Origin: Caulobacteraceae bacterium UBA5005
Lineage (GTDB): Bacteria; Pseudomonadota; Alphaproteobacteria; Caulobacterales; Caulobacteraceae
Reading direction: 5' to 3'
Assembly (NCBI GenBank): GCA_002398405.1
Contig: DGYN01000056.1
Location: 9,115-18,118 of the forward strand
DNA: 9,004 nt
The position numbers and the translations under genes are program-made. Positions 1 through 6,313 of this stretch are shown one piece after another; the stretch's first letter is position 1; each line of letters opens with the position of its first letter. The notes beneath the pieces were generated by a model. That model saw only the letters and a program-made list of their open reading frames with translations, did not search any database and was not told where the DNA came from.

Positions 1-131
1 CCTTCTCCCCCTGCGGGAGAAGGTGGCGGCGCAGCCGTCGGATGAGGGGTTGTAAGGCGCAGGACGGATAGGGCTTTCGACCCCTCATCCGTCTCGCTTC
101 GCGAGCCACCTTCTCCCGCAAGGGGAGAAGG
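1..131. repeat. Large intergenic inverted repeat, element 1
   Basis: Two arms (about 1-50 and 80-131) are near-perfect reverse complements around a loop of about 30 bases. Each arm also contains its own hairpin. The right one is CCTTCTCCC (109-117) with GGGAGAAGG (123-131) and a 5-base loop; the left one is the matching copy at the window edge. The inner arm ends are GGATGAGGGG and CCCCTCATCC. The right hairpin sits 2 bases beyond the stop codon of the minus-strand gene at 134-1015, so it could end that transcript or protect its 3' end. There is no T-run as in a classical intrinsic terminator. Elements of this look are common between genes in alphaproteobacteria (family knowledge). The left edge may continue outside the window. 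Confidence 0.85.
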
Positions 132-133
132 AC

Positions 134-1015
134 CTAAGCCCCCAGGATCCAGCCCTCTTCGGTCTCGATGGCGGCGGGGTCCGCCTTCGCCGCGCCGGGC
201 CCGAACGCAGCGCCCAGTTTCCCCTGCTCATCCAGCTTGGCGAAATGTTCGGCCGTGGCGCGGACTTGGGCGCGGTCCAGCACCTCGCCCGGCTCGGGCT
301 TGGCGTTGTGCAAGCTGGGATAGACCTCGGCGAATACCGCCTGGACGCCTTCCAGATCAGCCTCGGTCAGGGCCTTCCAGCCGGTCTCGAAGGGCCAGAT
401 CCTCGCGGCGCCGGCCATCTCATCGGCCAGGGCTTTCACCCTGGGAATGCCGACCAGAGCCTGACCGCCTACCGCCCCTGCGCCGGCCAGTTGCCAGACG
501 CTCTTGGCCTTGCAGGCCTTCTCGGCCTCACGCAGCTGCGCAAGGTCGCCCTTGACCGCGTCCGGCTTGGTGGCGGAGAGCCACGTCTGCACATCCTTGG
601 GCGGCGCGCCCCAGAAGGGCCTCGCCGCATCGGTCATCAGCCGGTTCATCTTGTTGGCGACGGCGAAGCGGTTGTTCAGATTGTTCGGCTTGTCGACGAT
701 GTCCTTGGCCAGGAACGCCCAAAGCCCCGCCCACGTGGGATCTTTCAGCTGCAGCGCCTTGGCTGTCCCGGCTGGAAAGCCCAACGGGAAATCCACGCCG
801 ACCAGCACCCGCTCGCCCTTGCGCTTCAGCTCGGTGAAGGTGGCGCGCAGCAGGGTCATCGCCTCCTCGCGGGTCGCCGGATTGTGCGCCTCAAAGGCCA
901 GGCGGAAACGTACGTCGCGCTTCAGCACCCCGATCCAGATCGAGTCCTTGCCCGTCTTGGGCGCGGCGGCGGCCGACCAGTCGACCATGACATAGGCGTT
1001 GAAGAGGCGGGCCAC
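134..1015 (-). CDS. Uncharacterised DUF429-like protein, probable RNase H fold
   Basis: A 293-residue soluble protein with no signal peptide or membrane segment. Three spaced acidic motifs stand out: YVMVDWS with D12, VLVGVDFPLGFP with D75, and AEVYPS with E230. This arrangement resembles DUF429-type proteins, which are predicted to have an RNase H-like fold with an acidic metal site. Similar alphaproteobacterial proteins are sometimes labelled molybdopterin-guanine dinucleotide synthesis, but nothing here supports that role directly. Other motifs are GGQALVGIPRV (183-193), WPFETGW (207-213) and a C-terminal EEGWILG. The start is a GTG at 1015-1013, chosen because AGGA lies 8 bases upstream; the internal ATG at codon 10 has no ribosome binding site and would cut into the first motif strand. 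It lies 24 bp downstream of the oxidoreductase gene on the same strand, a probable operon. The fold is inferred and the reaction unknown. Confidence 0.8.
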   Translation of the reverse strand: MARLFNAYVMVDWSAAAAPKTGKDSIWIGVLKRDVRFRLAFEAHNPATREEAMTLLRATFTELKRKGERVLVGVDFPLGFPAGTAKALQLKDPTWAGLWAFLAKDIVDKPNNLNNRFAVANKMNRLMTDAARPFWGAPPKDVQTWLSATKPDAVKGDLAQLREAEKACKAKSVWQLAGAGAVGGQALVGIPRVKALADEMAGAARIWPFETGWKALTEADLEGVQAVFAEVYPSLHNAKPEPGEVLDRAQVRATAEHFAKLDEQGKLGAAFGPGAAKADPAAIETEEGWILGA

Positions 1016-1023
1016 GAGGGAGG

Positions 1024-1027
1024 TCCT
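1024..1027 (-). promoter_or_regulatory. Ribosome binding site deciding a GTG start
   Basis: Read on the minus strand, AGGA lies 8 bases before the GTG at 1015-1013 and inside the 24-base gap after the oxidoreductase stop codon. It supports the GTG start over the later ATG at 988. It also implies separate initiation on a shared transcript. Confidence 0.5.
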
Positions 1028-1039
1028 AGGTAGGTTTCG

Positions 1040-2035
1040 TTACGAGAGTTTGACGAGCATCTTGCCGAAGTTGTCGCCGCTGAACAGTTTCAGGAACGCC
1101 CCCGCTGCGTTCTCGATGCCTTCATCGACGGTCTCACGCCACTTGATCCTGCCAGAGCCGATCCACTCCGACATGTCCTTCATGAAGGCCGGCTGCATGT
1201 CCGCATGGTCCGAGACGATGAACCCTTCCAGGCGCAGCTTCTTCGAGACGGTAAAGCCCAGATTCAGCACCGGCTTGGGCGCCGAATTATACTGGCTGAT
1301 CATGCCGCAGATCGCGAACCGCGCGAACGGATTGGCGGCGAACAGGGCCGCGTCCATATGGGCCCCGCCGACGTTTTCGAAATAGACGTCGATGCCCTGG
1401 GGCGCCTCGCGCAACAGCGCCTTGGTCAGGTTCTCCTCGGCCTTGTAGTCGATCACCGCGTCACAGCCGATCTCGCGCAGGAAGGCGATCTTGTCCGCAC
1501 CGCCGGCCGAGCCGATCACCCGGCCGCCCTTGATCTTGGCGATCTGGCAGACCACCGATCCCACCGCGCCGGAAGCCGCGGAGACGAACACCGTCTCGCC
1601 CTCCTTCATGGCCGCGATCTTCAACAGGCCCACGTATGCCGTCAGTCCCGGCATCCCGGCGACGCCCAGATAGGCCTGGGGCGGGATCTTCGAAACATCG
1701 ATCTTGGTCAGCGTCCCGGCCGGGGCGTTGAACAGCTCGCGCCACGCCATGCCCGACAGCACCGTGTCTCCCACGGCGAACTTGGGATCGTTGGAGGCGA
1801 CCACTTCGCCCACCGCGCCGCCCCACATCGCCTTGCCGATCTCATAGGGGGCGGCATAGCTCTTGGCCTCCATCATGCGGCCGCGCATGTAGGGATCGAC
1901 GCTCATCCAGCTATTGCGCACCTGCACCTCGCCCTCGCCGGGCGCGGGGGTGTCGACCGTCGCGACCTCGAAATTATCCAGGGTGGGCATGCCCACGGGG
2001 CGGCTCTTCAGTCGGACTTCGCGCGACGTCGTCAT
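1040..2035 (-). CDS. NADP-dependent MDR oxidoreductase, CurA/leukotriene-B4-dehydrogenase type
   Basis: A 331-residue zinc-independent medium-chain dehydrogenase/reductase. The N-terminal GroES-like part carries VDPYMRGRM (46-54), a signature of the CurA/prostaglandin-reductase branch. The Rossmann part has the nucleotide loop AASGAVG (153-159), YFENVGG (218-224) and a closing DNFGKMLVKL (321-330). No structural zinc cysteine cluster is present, and the length fits the family (about 330-345). Members reduce the C=C bond of alpha,beta-unsaturated ketones or aldehydes with NADPH in the cytosol; the natural substrate here cannot be read from sequence. The ATG at 2035-2033 has AGGAAA (2045-2040) four bases upstream. 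It is the first gene of a probable two-gene operon with the DUF429-like gene and is divergent from the Gfo/Idh/MocA gene. The family is sure; the curcumin-reductase label is only by analogy. Confidence 0.92.
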   Translation of the reverse strand: MTTSREVRLKSRPVGMPTLDNFEVATVDTPAPGEGEVQVRNSWMSVDPYMRGRMMEAKSYAAPYEIGKAMWGGAVGEVVASNDPKFAVGDTVLSGMAWRELFNAPAGTLTKIDVSKIPPQAYLGVAGMPGLTAYVGLLKIAAMKEGETVFVSAASGAVGSVVCQIAKIKGGRVIGSAGGADKIAFLREIGCDAVIDYKAEENLTKALLREAPQGIDVYFENVGGAHMDAALFAANPFARFAICGMISQYNSAPKPVLNLGFTVSKKLRLEGFIVSDHADMQPAFMKDMSEWIGSGRIKWRETVDEGIENAAGAFLKLFSGDNFGKMLVKLS

Positions 2036-2122
2036 GGCGTTTCCTGTTCTTCACTTGCTCGGCGACAGCGTCTTGCCGCAAAAGCGCATCGCGCGCCATC
2101 TGGAAAGGATCGGGATTCGCCC
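2036..2122. promoter_or_regulatory. Divergent intergenic region, presumed promoters both ways
   Basis: These 87 bases separate two diverging genes, so promoters for both are expected here or inside the neighbouring coding sequence. I cannot identify a convincing -35/-10 pair in either direction. A short symmetric site, TTGC-C-GCAA (2073-2081), lies near the middle and could be an operator half or chance. Ribosome binding sites sit at 2040-2045 (minus gene) and 2105-2110 (AAGGAT, plus gene). Confidence 0.4.
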
Positions 2123-3019
2123 ATGGACAAGCTAGCGGCCGGGGTTATCGGGGCAGGGGTGTTTGGGGCGATCCACGCCAAAAAGCTCGCAACCCTTGAT
2201 GGCGTAGAGCTTCGCGCCGTCTACGACACCGATCTGGAAGCCGCCAAGACCGTCGCCCACCCCCTGGGCGCCGCCGCGCTTCAGCACCTCACCGGCGCCA
2301 TGGCCTCCAGCGACATCGTCTTCATCACCTCGCCGGCCACCTATCACGGCCGCCAGGCCCTGATGGCCGTCCAGGCCGGCTGCCACGTCTATATCGAAAA
2401 GCCGATCGCCACGAACCTGGAGATGGCCGACAAGATCCTGGCCGAAGCGAACCAGCGCAAGGTCGTCGTCGCCGTCGGCCATCAGGAGCGCGCTGTCTTC
2501 CAGGCCATGGGCCTGATGGACATCCCCGAGCAGCCCATCCGCCTCGAAGCGGTGCGCCGCGGAACTCCCTCGACCCGCAACCTCGATGTTTCCGTGACCA
2601 TGGACCTGATGATCCACGACATCGACCTGGCCCTCTCCCTCACCGCCGGCATCCCGACCACGGTCGAGTCCGAAGGCAACGACGACGAAATGACCGCCGA
2701 AGTCACCTTCTCCACCGGCTTTTCCGCCAGCTTCAACGCCAGCCGCGTCGCCGACGAACGCAAGCGCACCATGAAGGTCGTCTACCCCTCCGGCGAGGTC
2801 GAGATCGACTTCCTGGCCCGGACCTTCAAGAACACCACCGGCTTTGCGCTGAACCCCGACTTCGCCGACACCCCCGCCGGCAAGGACCCGCTTGGCGTCT
2901 CGGTCATGGCGTTCCTCGATGCGGTGAACGGCAAGAGCCCACGCCCGCTGGTCACCGGCGAGGAAGCGGCGGCGGCGCTGGATGTAGTGTTGGCGGTGGA
3001 GCACGCGGCGGGGGGCTAA
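2123..3019 (+). CDS. Gfo/Idh/MocA-family NAD(P)-dependent oxidoreductase
   Basis: A 298-residue dehydrogenase. The N-terminal Rossmann fold starts with GVIGAGVFG (7-15, GxGxxG). EKPIA at 92-96 is the family's EKP motif, with K93 contacting cofactor or substrate. The C-terminal domain has DLMIHDIDLAL (161-171), where H165 is the likely catalytic residue. Family members oxidise or reduce hydroxyl groups on sugars, inositols and nucleotide sugars. This one is shorter than the usual 330-370 residues because the C-terminal sheet domain is compact. The short form with an HDIDL motif recalls nucleotide-sugar 3-dehydrogenases of the GnnA type, but that is a guess. The ATG at 2123 is chosen because the Rossmann motif begins right after it; AAGGAT lies 12 bases upstream, a long spacing. 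An open frame runs upstream to 1205 but is antisense to the oxidoreductase gene. No co-oriented partner gene lies close enough to suggest a substrate. Confidence 0.9.
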   Translation: MDKLAAGVIGAGVFGAIHAKKLATLDGVELRAVYDTDLEAAKTVAHPLGAAALQHLTGAMASSDIVFITSPATYHGRQALMAVQAGCHVYIEKPIATNLEMADKILAEANQRKVVVAVGHQERAVFQAMGLMDIPEQPIRLEAVRRGTPSTRNLDVSVTMDLMIHDIDLALSLTAGIPTTVESEGNDDEMTAEVTFSTGFSASFNASRVADERKRTMKVVYPSGEVEIDFLARTFKNTTGFALNPDFADTPAGKDPLGVSVMAFLDAVNGKSPRPLVTGEEAAAALDVVLAVEHAAGG

Positions 3020-3051
3020 CCCCATTGCGAAACAGGCCCGCCGACTCAGTT

Positions 3052-3107
3052 CCCCTCCCTAAGGGAGGGGGTAGGGGAGGGTTTACGGCTCTCCCAAAAC
3101 CTACCCC
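3052..3107. repeat. Palindromic intergenic element 2
   Basis: A perfect 8-bp hairpin, CCCCTCCC (3052-3059) with GGGAGGGG (3063-3070), has a 3-base loop. Overlapping it, GGGGTAGG (3068-3075) is complementary to CCTACCCC (3100-3107), and GGGAG (3075-3079) can pair with CTCCC (3091-3095). Several alternative folds are therefore possible. It follows the Gfo/Idh/MocA stop codon by 32 bases and could act as a terminator or 3' stabiliser, although no T-run follows. The composition matches element 3 in spirit (CCCTCCC-type arms), but the right side looks cut short. Confidence 0.65.
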
Positions 3108-3161
3108 TGGCGAAACCCCGCCAATTGCGCCACGCTCGCTTCGGGAGCTAGCGGTCTTACA

Positions 3162-3794
3162 ATGCTGAAGAGCTTATGCCTCGCAGTTCTTCTGATCCCC
3201 TGCCTGCTTGCCGGCGCATCGGCCGCGCAGCCCGCTGACGAGACCTATTTCCCCAAAGAGTACCGCCAACGCTGGCCGGACTGCTCTACGTGGAACGTCA
3301 GCGTCATCGGCGATGTCGAAGCTGAGTGGTTCACCACCCACTGGAAAGCCGCCAGTGAACCCTCCCTGTATCAGGTCTCCCAAACTGGCGCCCCCGGCGG
3401 GTCGACCCTTCGCTTCACATGGCTGCGCAGCTTCCACGCCCCGGTCTTTGTCCGCCTCGAAACCGGGCCGGCGGGCGAGATGCGCCTGATCGCCAAGCAG
3501 CTGACCGGTAAAGGGGGCTATGAACCTGGCGCAGTCGGCAAGACGGTCGAGCGTATCCTAAGCAGCGACGAGCAAGCCGGCCTGAAGGCCATGCTCGAAC
3601 GCACCCGCCTGTTCGAACTGCCGCCGGTGTGGTGCGGCATAGGCGGAACCGACGGCGCTCGGTGGATCTTCGAGTCCGCGGGGCCTGAGCGTTACCGCCT
3701 CATCAACTGGCAATCGCCGCAAGAAGGCCCAATGCACGAGGCCGGCCTCTTCCTATTGTCACTCACCGGCTGGAAGTTCGAGGAAATCTACTGA
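3162..3794 (+). CDS. Secreted protein of unknown function
   Basis: A 210-residue protein. Residues 1-21 form a typical Sec signal peptide: Lys at position 3, a hydrophobic stretch LCLAVLLIPCLLAG, then ASA (19-21) or SAA (20-22) for signal peptidase I. Cys14 is not in a lipobox, so a lipoprotein is unlikely. The mature part of about 189 residues has no further membrane segment and only two cysteines, C41 and C158, which could form a disulfide in the periplasm. Conserved-looking stretches are FTWLRSFHAPVFVRLE (85-100), GKGGYEPG (116-123) and IGGTDGARWIFES (160-172). The pattern recalls a family of uncharacterised proteobacterial periplasmic proteins, but I cannot name a domain. Ribosome binding is weak: GGGAG at 3143-3147 is 14 bases from the ATG. 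Its 5' region is occupied by element 2, and ilvD follows after about 60 bases. Confidence 0.75.
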   Translation: MLKSLCLAVLLIPCLLAGASAAQPADETYFPKEYRQRWPDCSTWNVSVIGDVEAEWFTTHWKAASEPSLYQVSQTGAPGGSTLRFTWLRSFHAPVFVRLETGPAGEMRLIAKQLTGKGGYEPGAVGKTVERILSSDEQAGLKAMLERTRLFELPPVWCGIGGTDGARWIFESAGPERYRLINWQSPQEGPMHEAGLFLLSLTGWKFEEIY

Positions 3795-3804
3795 TCCCCG
3801 CTCT

Positions 3805-3832
3805 TTGATTTCGTTGATCAGGAGTCTATCTA
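3805..3832 (+). promoter_or_regulatory. Possible sigma-70-type promoter for ilvD
   Basis: TTGATT (3805-3810) and TATCTA (3827-3832) are separated by 16 bases. This would place the transcription start near 3839-3840 and give a leader of about 18 bases before the ATG at 3858. Both boxes match the consensus only partly (4 of 6 each), and Caulobacterales promoters often deviate from the E. coli pattern. It is a candidate only. Confidence 0.3.
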
Positions 3833-3846
3833 CCGCCCCTCTGATC

Positions 3847-3851
3847 GGAGG
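3847..3851 (+). promoter_or_regulatory. ilvD ribosome binding site (decides ATG over GTG)
   Basis: GGAGG lies 6 bases before the ATG at 3858 but only 3 bases before the in-frame GTG at 3855. The spacing favours the ATG, giving a protein that starts MHKKPDG. Confidence 0.7.
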
Positions 3852-3857
3852 CGCGTG

Positions 3858-5591
3858 ATGCACAAGAAACCGGACGGCAGCTGGGACAAGGCTAAACTCC
3901 CGAGCCGGCATGTGACCGAAGGGCCGAGCCGCGCGCCGCACCGGTCCTACCTCTACGCCATGGGCCTGGGCACCAAGGAGATCAACCAGCCCTTGGTTGG
4001 CGTCGCCTCCTGCTGGAACGAGGCCGCGCCCTGCAACACCACCCTGATGCGCCAGGCAAACGCCGCCGCCAAAGGCGTCAAGAACGCCGGGGGGACGCCG
4101 CGCGAGTTCTGCACGATCACCGTCACCGACGGCATCGCCATGGGCCACGAGGGCATGCGCTCCTCACTCGCCAGCCGCGACGTCATCGCCGACAGCGTCG
4201 AGCTGACCATGCGCGGCCACGCCTATGACGCCTTGGTCGGCGTCGCCGGCTGCGACAAGAGCCTGCCCGGCATGATGATGGCCATGCTGCGGCTCAATGT
4301 TCCGAGCGTCTTCCTCTACGGCGGCTCGATCCTGCCCGGCCGCCTCGACGGCAAGGACCTCACCGTTCAGGACGTCTTCGAAGCCGTCGGTCAGTACTCC
4401 GCCGGGACCATCACCGCCGAGCGCCTGTGCCAGGTCGAACAGCACGCCTGTCCGGGCGACGGCGCCTGCGGCGGCCAGTTCACCGCCAACACCATGGCCT
4501 GCGTCTCCGAGGCCATTGGCCTGGCTTTGCCGCTCTCCAGCGCCATGCCGGCGCCCTATCTCGACCGCGATCAGTACGCCGTCGCATCGGGCGAGGCGGT
4601 GATGCGCCTGATCGAACAGAACATCCGCCCGCGCGACATCTGCACCCGCAAGGCCTTCGAGAACGCCGCCGTCGTCGTCGCGGCCACGGGGGGATCGACC
4701 AACGGCGCCCTACACCTGCCGGCCATGGCCCACGAGTGCGGCATCGAGTTCACCCTGCGCGATGTGGCCGAGATCTTCGCCCGAACCCCCTACATCGCCG
4801 ACCTCAAGCCTGGCGGAAAATACGTCGCCAAGGACATGGGCGAGGCCGGCGGCGTCCCCATGCTGCTGAAGACCCTGCTGGAGGGCGGCTATCTGCACGG
4901 CGACGTCATGACCGTCACCGGCAAGACCCTGGCCGAAAATCTCGAAAGCGTCGTCTGGCGGACCGATCAGGACGTCATCCGTCCCGTCTCCGCCCCGCTC
5001 TCGCCCACCGGCGGCGTTGTCGGCCTCTGGGGCTCGCTCGCCCCCGACGGCGCCATCGTCAAGGTCGCCGGTCTGCAGCACCTCAAACACCGCGGCCCGG
5101 CCCGGGTCTTCGACTCTGAAGAGGCATGCTTCGCCGCCGTCGAGAAGGAAGACTATCAGGACAACGACGTTCTCATCATCCGCTACGAGGGCCCCAAGGG
5201 CGGTCCCGGCATGCGCGAGATGCTATCCACCACCGCAGCCCTCTACGGCCAGGGCCGCACCGACAAACTGTGCCTGATCACCGACGGCCGCTTCAGCGGC
5301 GCCACGCGAGGCCTCTGCATCGGCCACGTCGGCCCCGAAGCCCAGGACGGCGGCCCGATCGCCCTCGTCCAGGACGGCGACATCGTCAGCGTCGACGCGG
5401 AAAAGGGAACCATCGACCTCGAAGTCGACCCCGCCGAACTCGAACGCCGCAGGGCGGCCTGGAAGCCCAAGAAAACCGAATACGGCTCCGGCGCGCTCTG
5501 GAAATTCGCCAAGCTGGTCGGCCCCGCGCACGAAGGGGCGGTGACGCATCCAGGGTTCGCGGGGGAAACGAAGCAGTACGCGGATATTTAA
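3858..5591 (+). CDS. ilvD: Dihydroxy-acid dehydratase (IlvD)
   Basis: A 577-residue IlvD/Edd-family enzyme. It dehydrates 2,3-dihydroxy-isovalerate and 2,3-dihydroxy-3-methylvalerate to the 2-oxo acids, the third common step of valine, leucine and isoleucine synthesis and a feeder of pantothenate. The Fe-S ligands appear as C59 (SCWNEAAPCN), C132 (GCDKSLPGMMMA) and C204 (GACGGQFTANTM). Three cysteines at these places fit the [2Fe-2S] type. D133-K134 matches the metal-binding Asp and carbamylated Lys of characterised members, and S480 in DGRFSGAT matches the proposed catalytic serine base. VTGKTLAENL (353-362) is typical of IlvD and argues against Edd. Sugar-acid dehydratases in this family are close relatives, so a broader substrate cannot be excluded. 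The gene stands alone with its own likely promoter; its stop codon abuts element 3. Confidence 0.93.
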   Translation: MHKKPDGSWDKAKLPSRHVTEGPSRAPHRSYLYAMGLGTKEINQPLVGVASCWNEAAPCNTTLMRQANAAAKGVKNAGGTPREFCTITVTDGIAMGHEGMRSSLASRDVIADSVELTMRGHAYDALVGVAGCDKSLPGMMMAMLRLNVPSVFLYGGSILPGRLDGKDLTVQDVFEAVGQYSAGTITAERLCQVEQHACPGDGACGGQFTANTMACVSEAIGLALPLSSAMPAPYLDRDQYAVASGEAVMRLIEQNIRPRDICTRKAFENAAVVVAATGGSTNGALHLPAMAHECGIEFTLRDVAEIFARTPYIADLKPGGKYVAKDMGEAGGVPMLLKTLLEGGYLHGDVMTVTGKTLAENLESVVWRTDQDVIRPVSAPLSPTGGVVGLWGSLAPDGAIVKVAGLQHLKHRGPARVFDSEEACFAAVEKEDYQDNDVLIIRYEGPKGGPGMREMLSTTAALYGQGRTDKLCLITDGRFSGATRGLCIGHVGPEAQDGGPIALVQDGDIVSVDAEKGTIDLEVDPAELERRRAAWKPKKTEYGSGALWKFAKLVGPAHEGAVTHPGFAGETKQYADI

Positions 5592-5759
5592 CTTCCCTTT
5601 TCCCTCACCGCGCGCTGCAAGCGCGGGGAGGGCGCTTCGCCTCTAGGCGAAGCGGGTGGGAGAGGCCCATCGATCCGCGACGCTCAGACAGGGGCCTTCC
5701 CCACCCGTCTCGCTACGCTCGCCACCCTCCCCATCCTGCGGAAGGGGAGGGAAAAGAAG
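5592..5759. repeat. Long inverted repeat filling the convergent gap, element 3
   Basis: The element starts on the base after the ilvD stop codon and ends one base before the stop codon of the opposing gene. The outer arms (5592-5606 and 5747-5759) match over 13 bases with a 2-base bulge. The inner arms at 5653-5668 and 5692-5707 are complementary at 14 of 16 positions. Nested hairpins include a perfect 9-bp stem CGCTTCGCC/GGCGAAGCG (5633-5641, 5646-5654; loop TCTA) and CCGCGC/GCGCGG near 5608-5626. Being symmetric, it could end transcription from both sides. It shares an 18-of-21 base core with element 1 (5706-5726 against 90-110). Confidence 0.85.
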
Positions 5760-5760
5760 C

Positions 5761-6306
5761 CTAAAACGGCGCCTCTTCCTCCTCTTCCTCGTCCTCCACC
5801 ACCGGCGCCCGCACCACCGGAACCGGCATCCGGATGATCGCATCCGCCCGCGCGATCCAGCTCCGCGCCTCCTGGATCGCCTCCGGCCGCAGGTTCAGCT
5901 CAAAATCCGGATCCCGCGGATTGTCGAACACCAGCCGCAAGACAACCCGCTCAGCCCCCGGATTGACCACGTCCAGCGCCCGGCGTTGCTCGCCGCGATG
6001 CACCCGCGCCACCACGGCGTCGTCAACGATCAACTCCGCCCCCAACAATGACGCCATCGGATAGAGCAGGGCGCTCGCCCCGCCGTTCTTCATGACCAGC
6101 ACTTCCCCCGTCTCCATGCGGAAACCGGCGGCGGCATTGGTCCCGTGGGCGATGATCGAGGCGTCGGGCGGGCCGCCCAGAACCCGGCGCAGCAGGCGGG
6201 CCAGGCGCCGGTCCTCCTCGTTCCACCAGCCGAGGAAAACGGCCGCGAAAGTCACAGCGGCCCCGGCCAGCGCGAGGAGCAGGATGATGCGAAGGACGTC
6301 CGTCAT
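5761..6306 (-). CDS. Single-pass membrane protein of unknown function
   Basis: A 181-residue protein. Residues 6-27 form one hydrophobic helix (IILLLALAGAAVTFAAVFLGWW). A basic stretch follows it directly (DRRLARLLRR, 32-41), so by the positive-inside rule the soluble part of about 150 residues should face the cytoplasm. That part is mixed alpha/beta in look, with MKNGGASALLYPM (72-84) and LVFDNPRDPDFELNL (125-139). A proline-rich stretch and an acidic tail of E/D (171-178) close it. I recognise no domain. It is the last gene of the erpA-xthA cluster, 27 bases after the xthA stop codon. No clear ribosome binding site precedes the ATG, and a 7-bp hairpin occupies the gap, so translation may depend on coupling to xthA. 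A membrane-anchored regulator or an accessory protein is possible, but nothing shows it. Confidence 0.75.
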   Translation of the reverse strand: MTDVLRIILLLALAGAAVTFAAVFLGWWNEEDRRLARLLRRVLGGPPDASIIAHGTNAAAGFRMETGEVLVMKNGGASALLYPMASLLGAELIVDDAVVARVHRGEQRRALDVVNPGAERVVLRLVFDNPRDPDFELNLRPEAIQEARSWIARADAIIRMPVPVVRAPVVEDEEEEEEAPF

Positions 6307-6313
6307 CTTGTGG

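Noticed and set aside
245..1033. Plus-strand open frames opposite the DUF429-like gene
   Set aside because: The minus-strand frame has conserved motifs, a ribosome binding site and operon position; the plus frames have none of these.
1205..2122. In-frame open extension of 306 codons upstream of the Gfo/Idh/MocA gene
   Set aside because: It is antisense to the well-supported MDR oxidoreductase gene. The translated extension is His/Arg/Gly-rich and has no family motif, while the Rossmann motif starts right after the ATG at 2123.
3052..3107. Element 2 as a CRISPR or tandem array
   Set aside because: There are no regularly spaced identical repeats; it is a single palindromic unit with alternative pairings.
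3201..3203. Cys14 of the secreted protein as a lipoprotein acylation site
   Set aside because: The preceding residues LIP do not form a lipobox, and a good signal peptidase I site follows at residues 19-22.
3855..3857. GTG as ilvD start
   Set aside because: It lies only 3 bases after GGAGG, too close; the adjacent ATG at 3858 has normal spacing.
4427..5764. Two long plus-strand open frames (4427-5119, 5126-5764) inside ilvD
   Set aside because: They are out of frame with ilvD, extremely Arg/Pro/His-rich, and have no motifs; this is typical of frame-shifted high-GC coding sequence. I see no frameshift in ilvD itself, which is complete.
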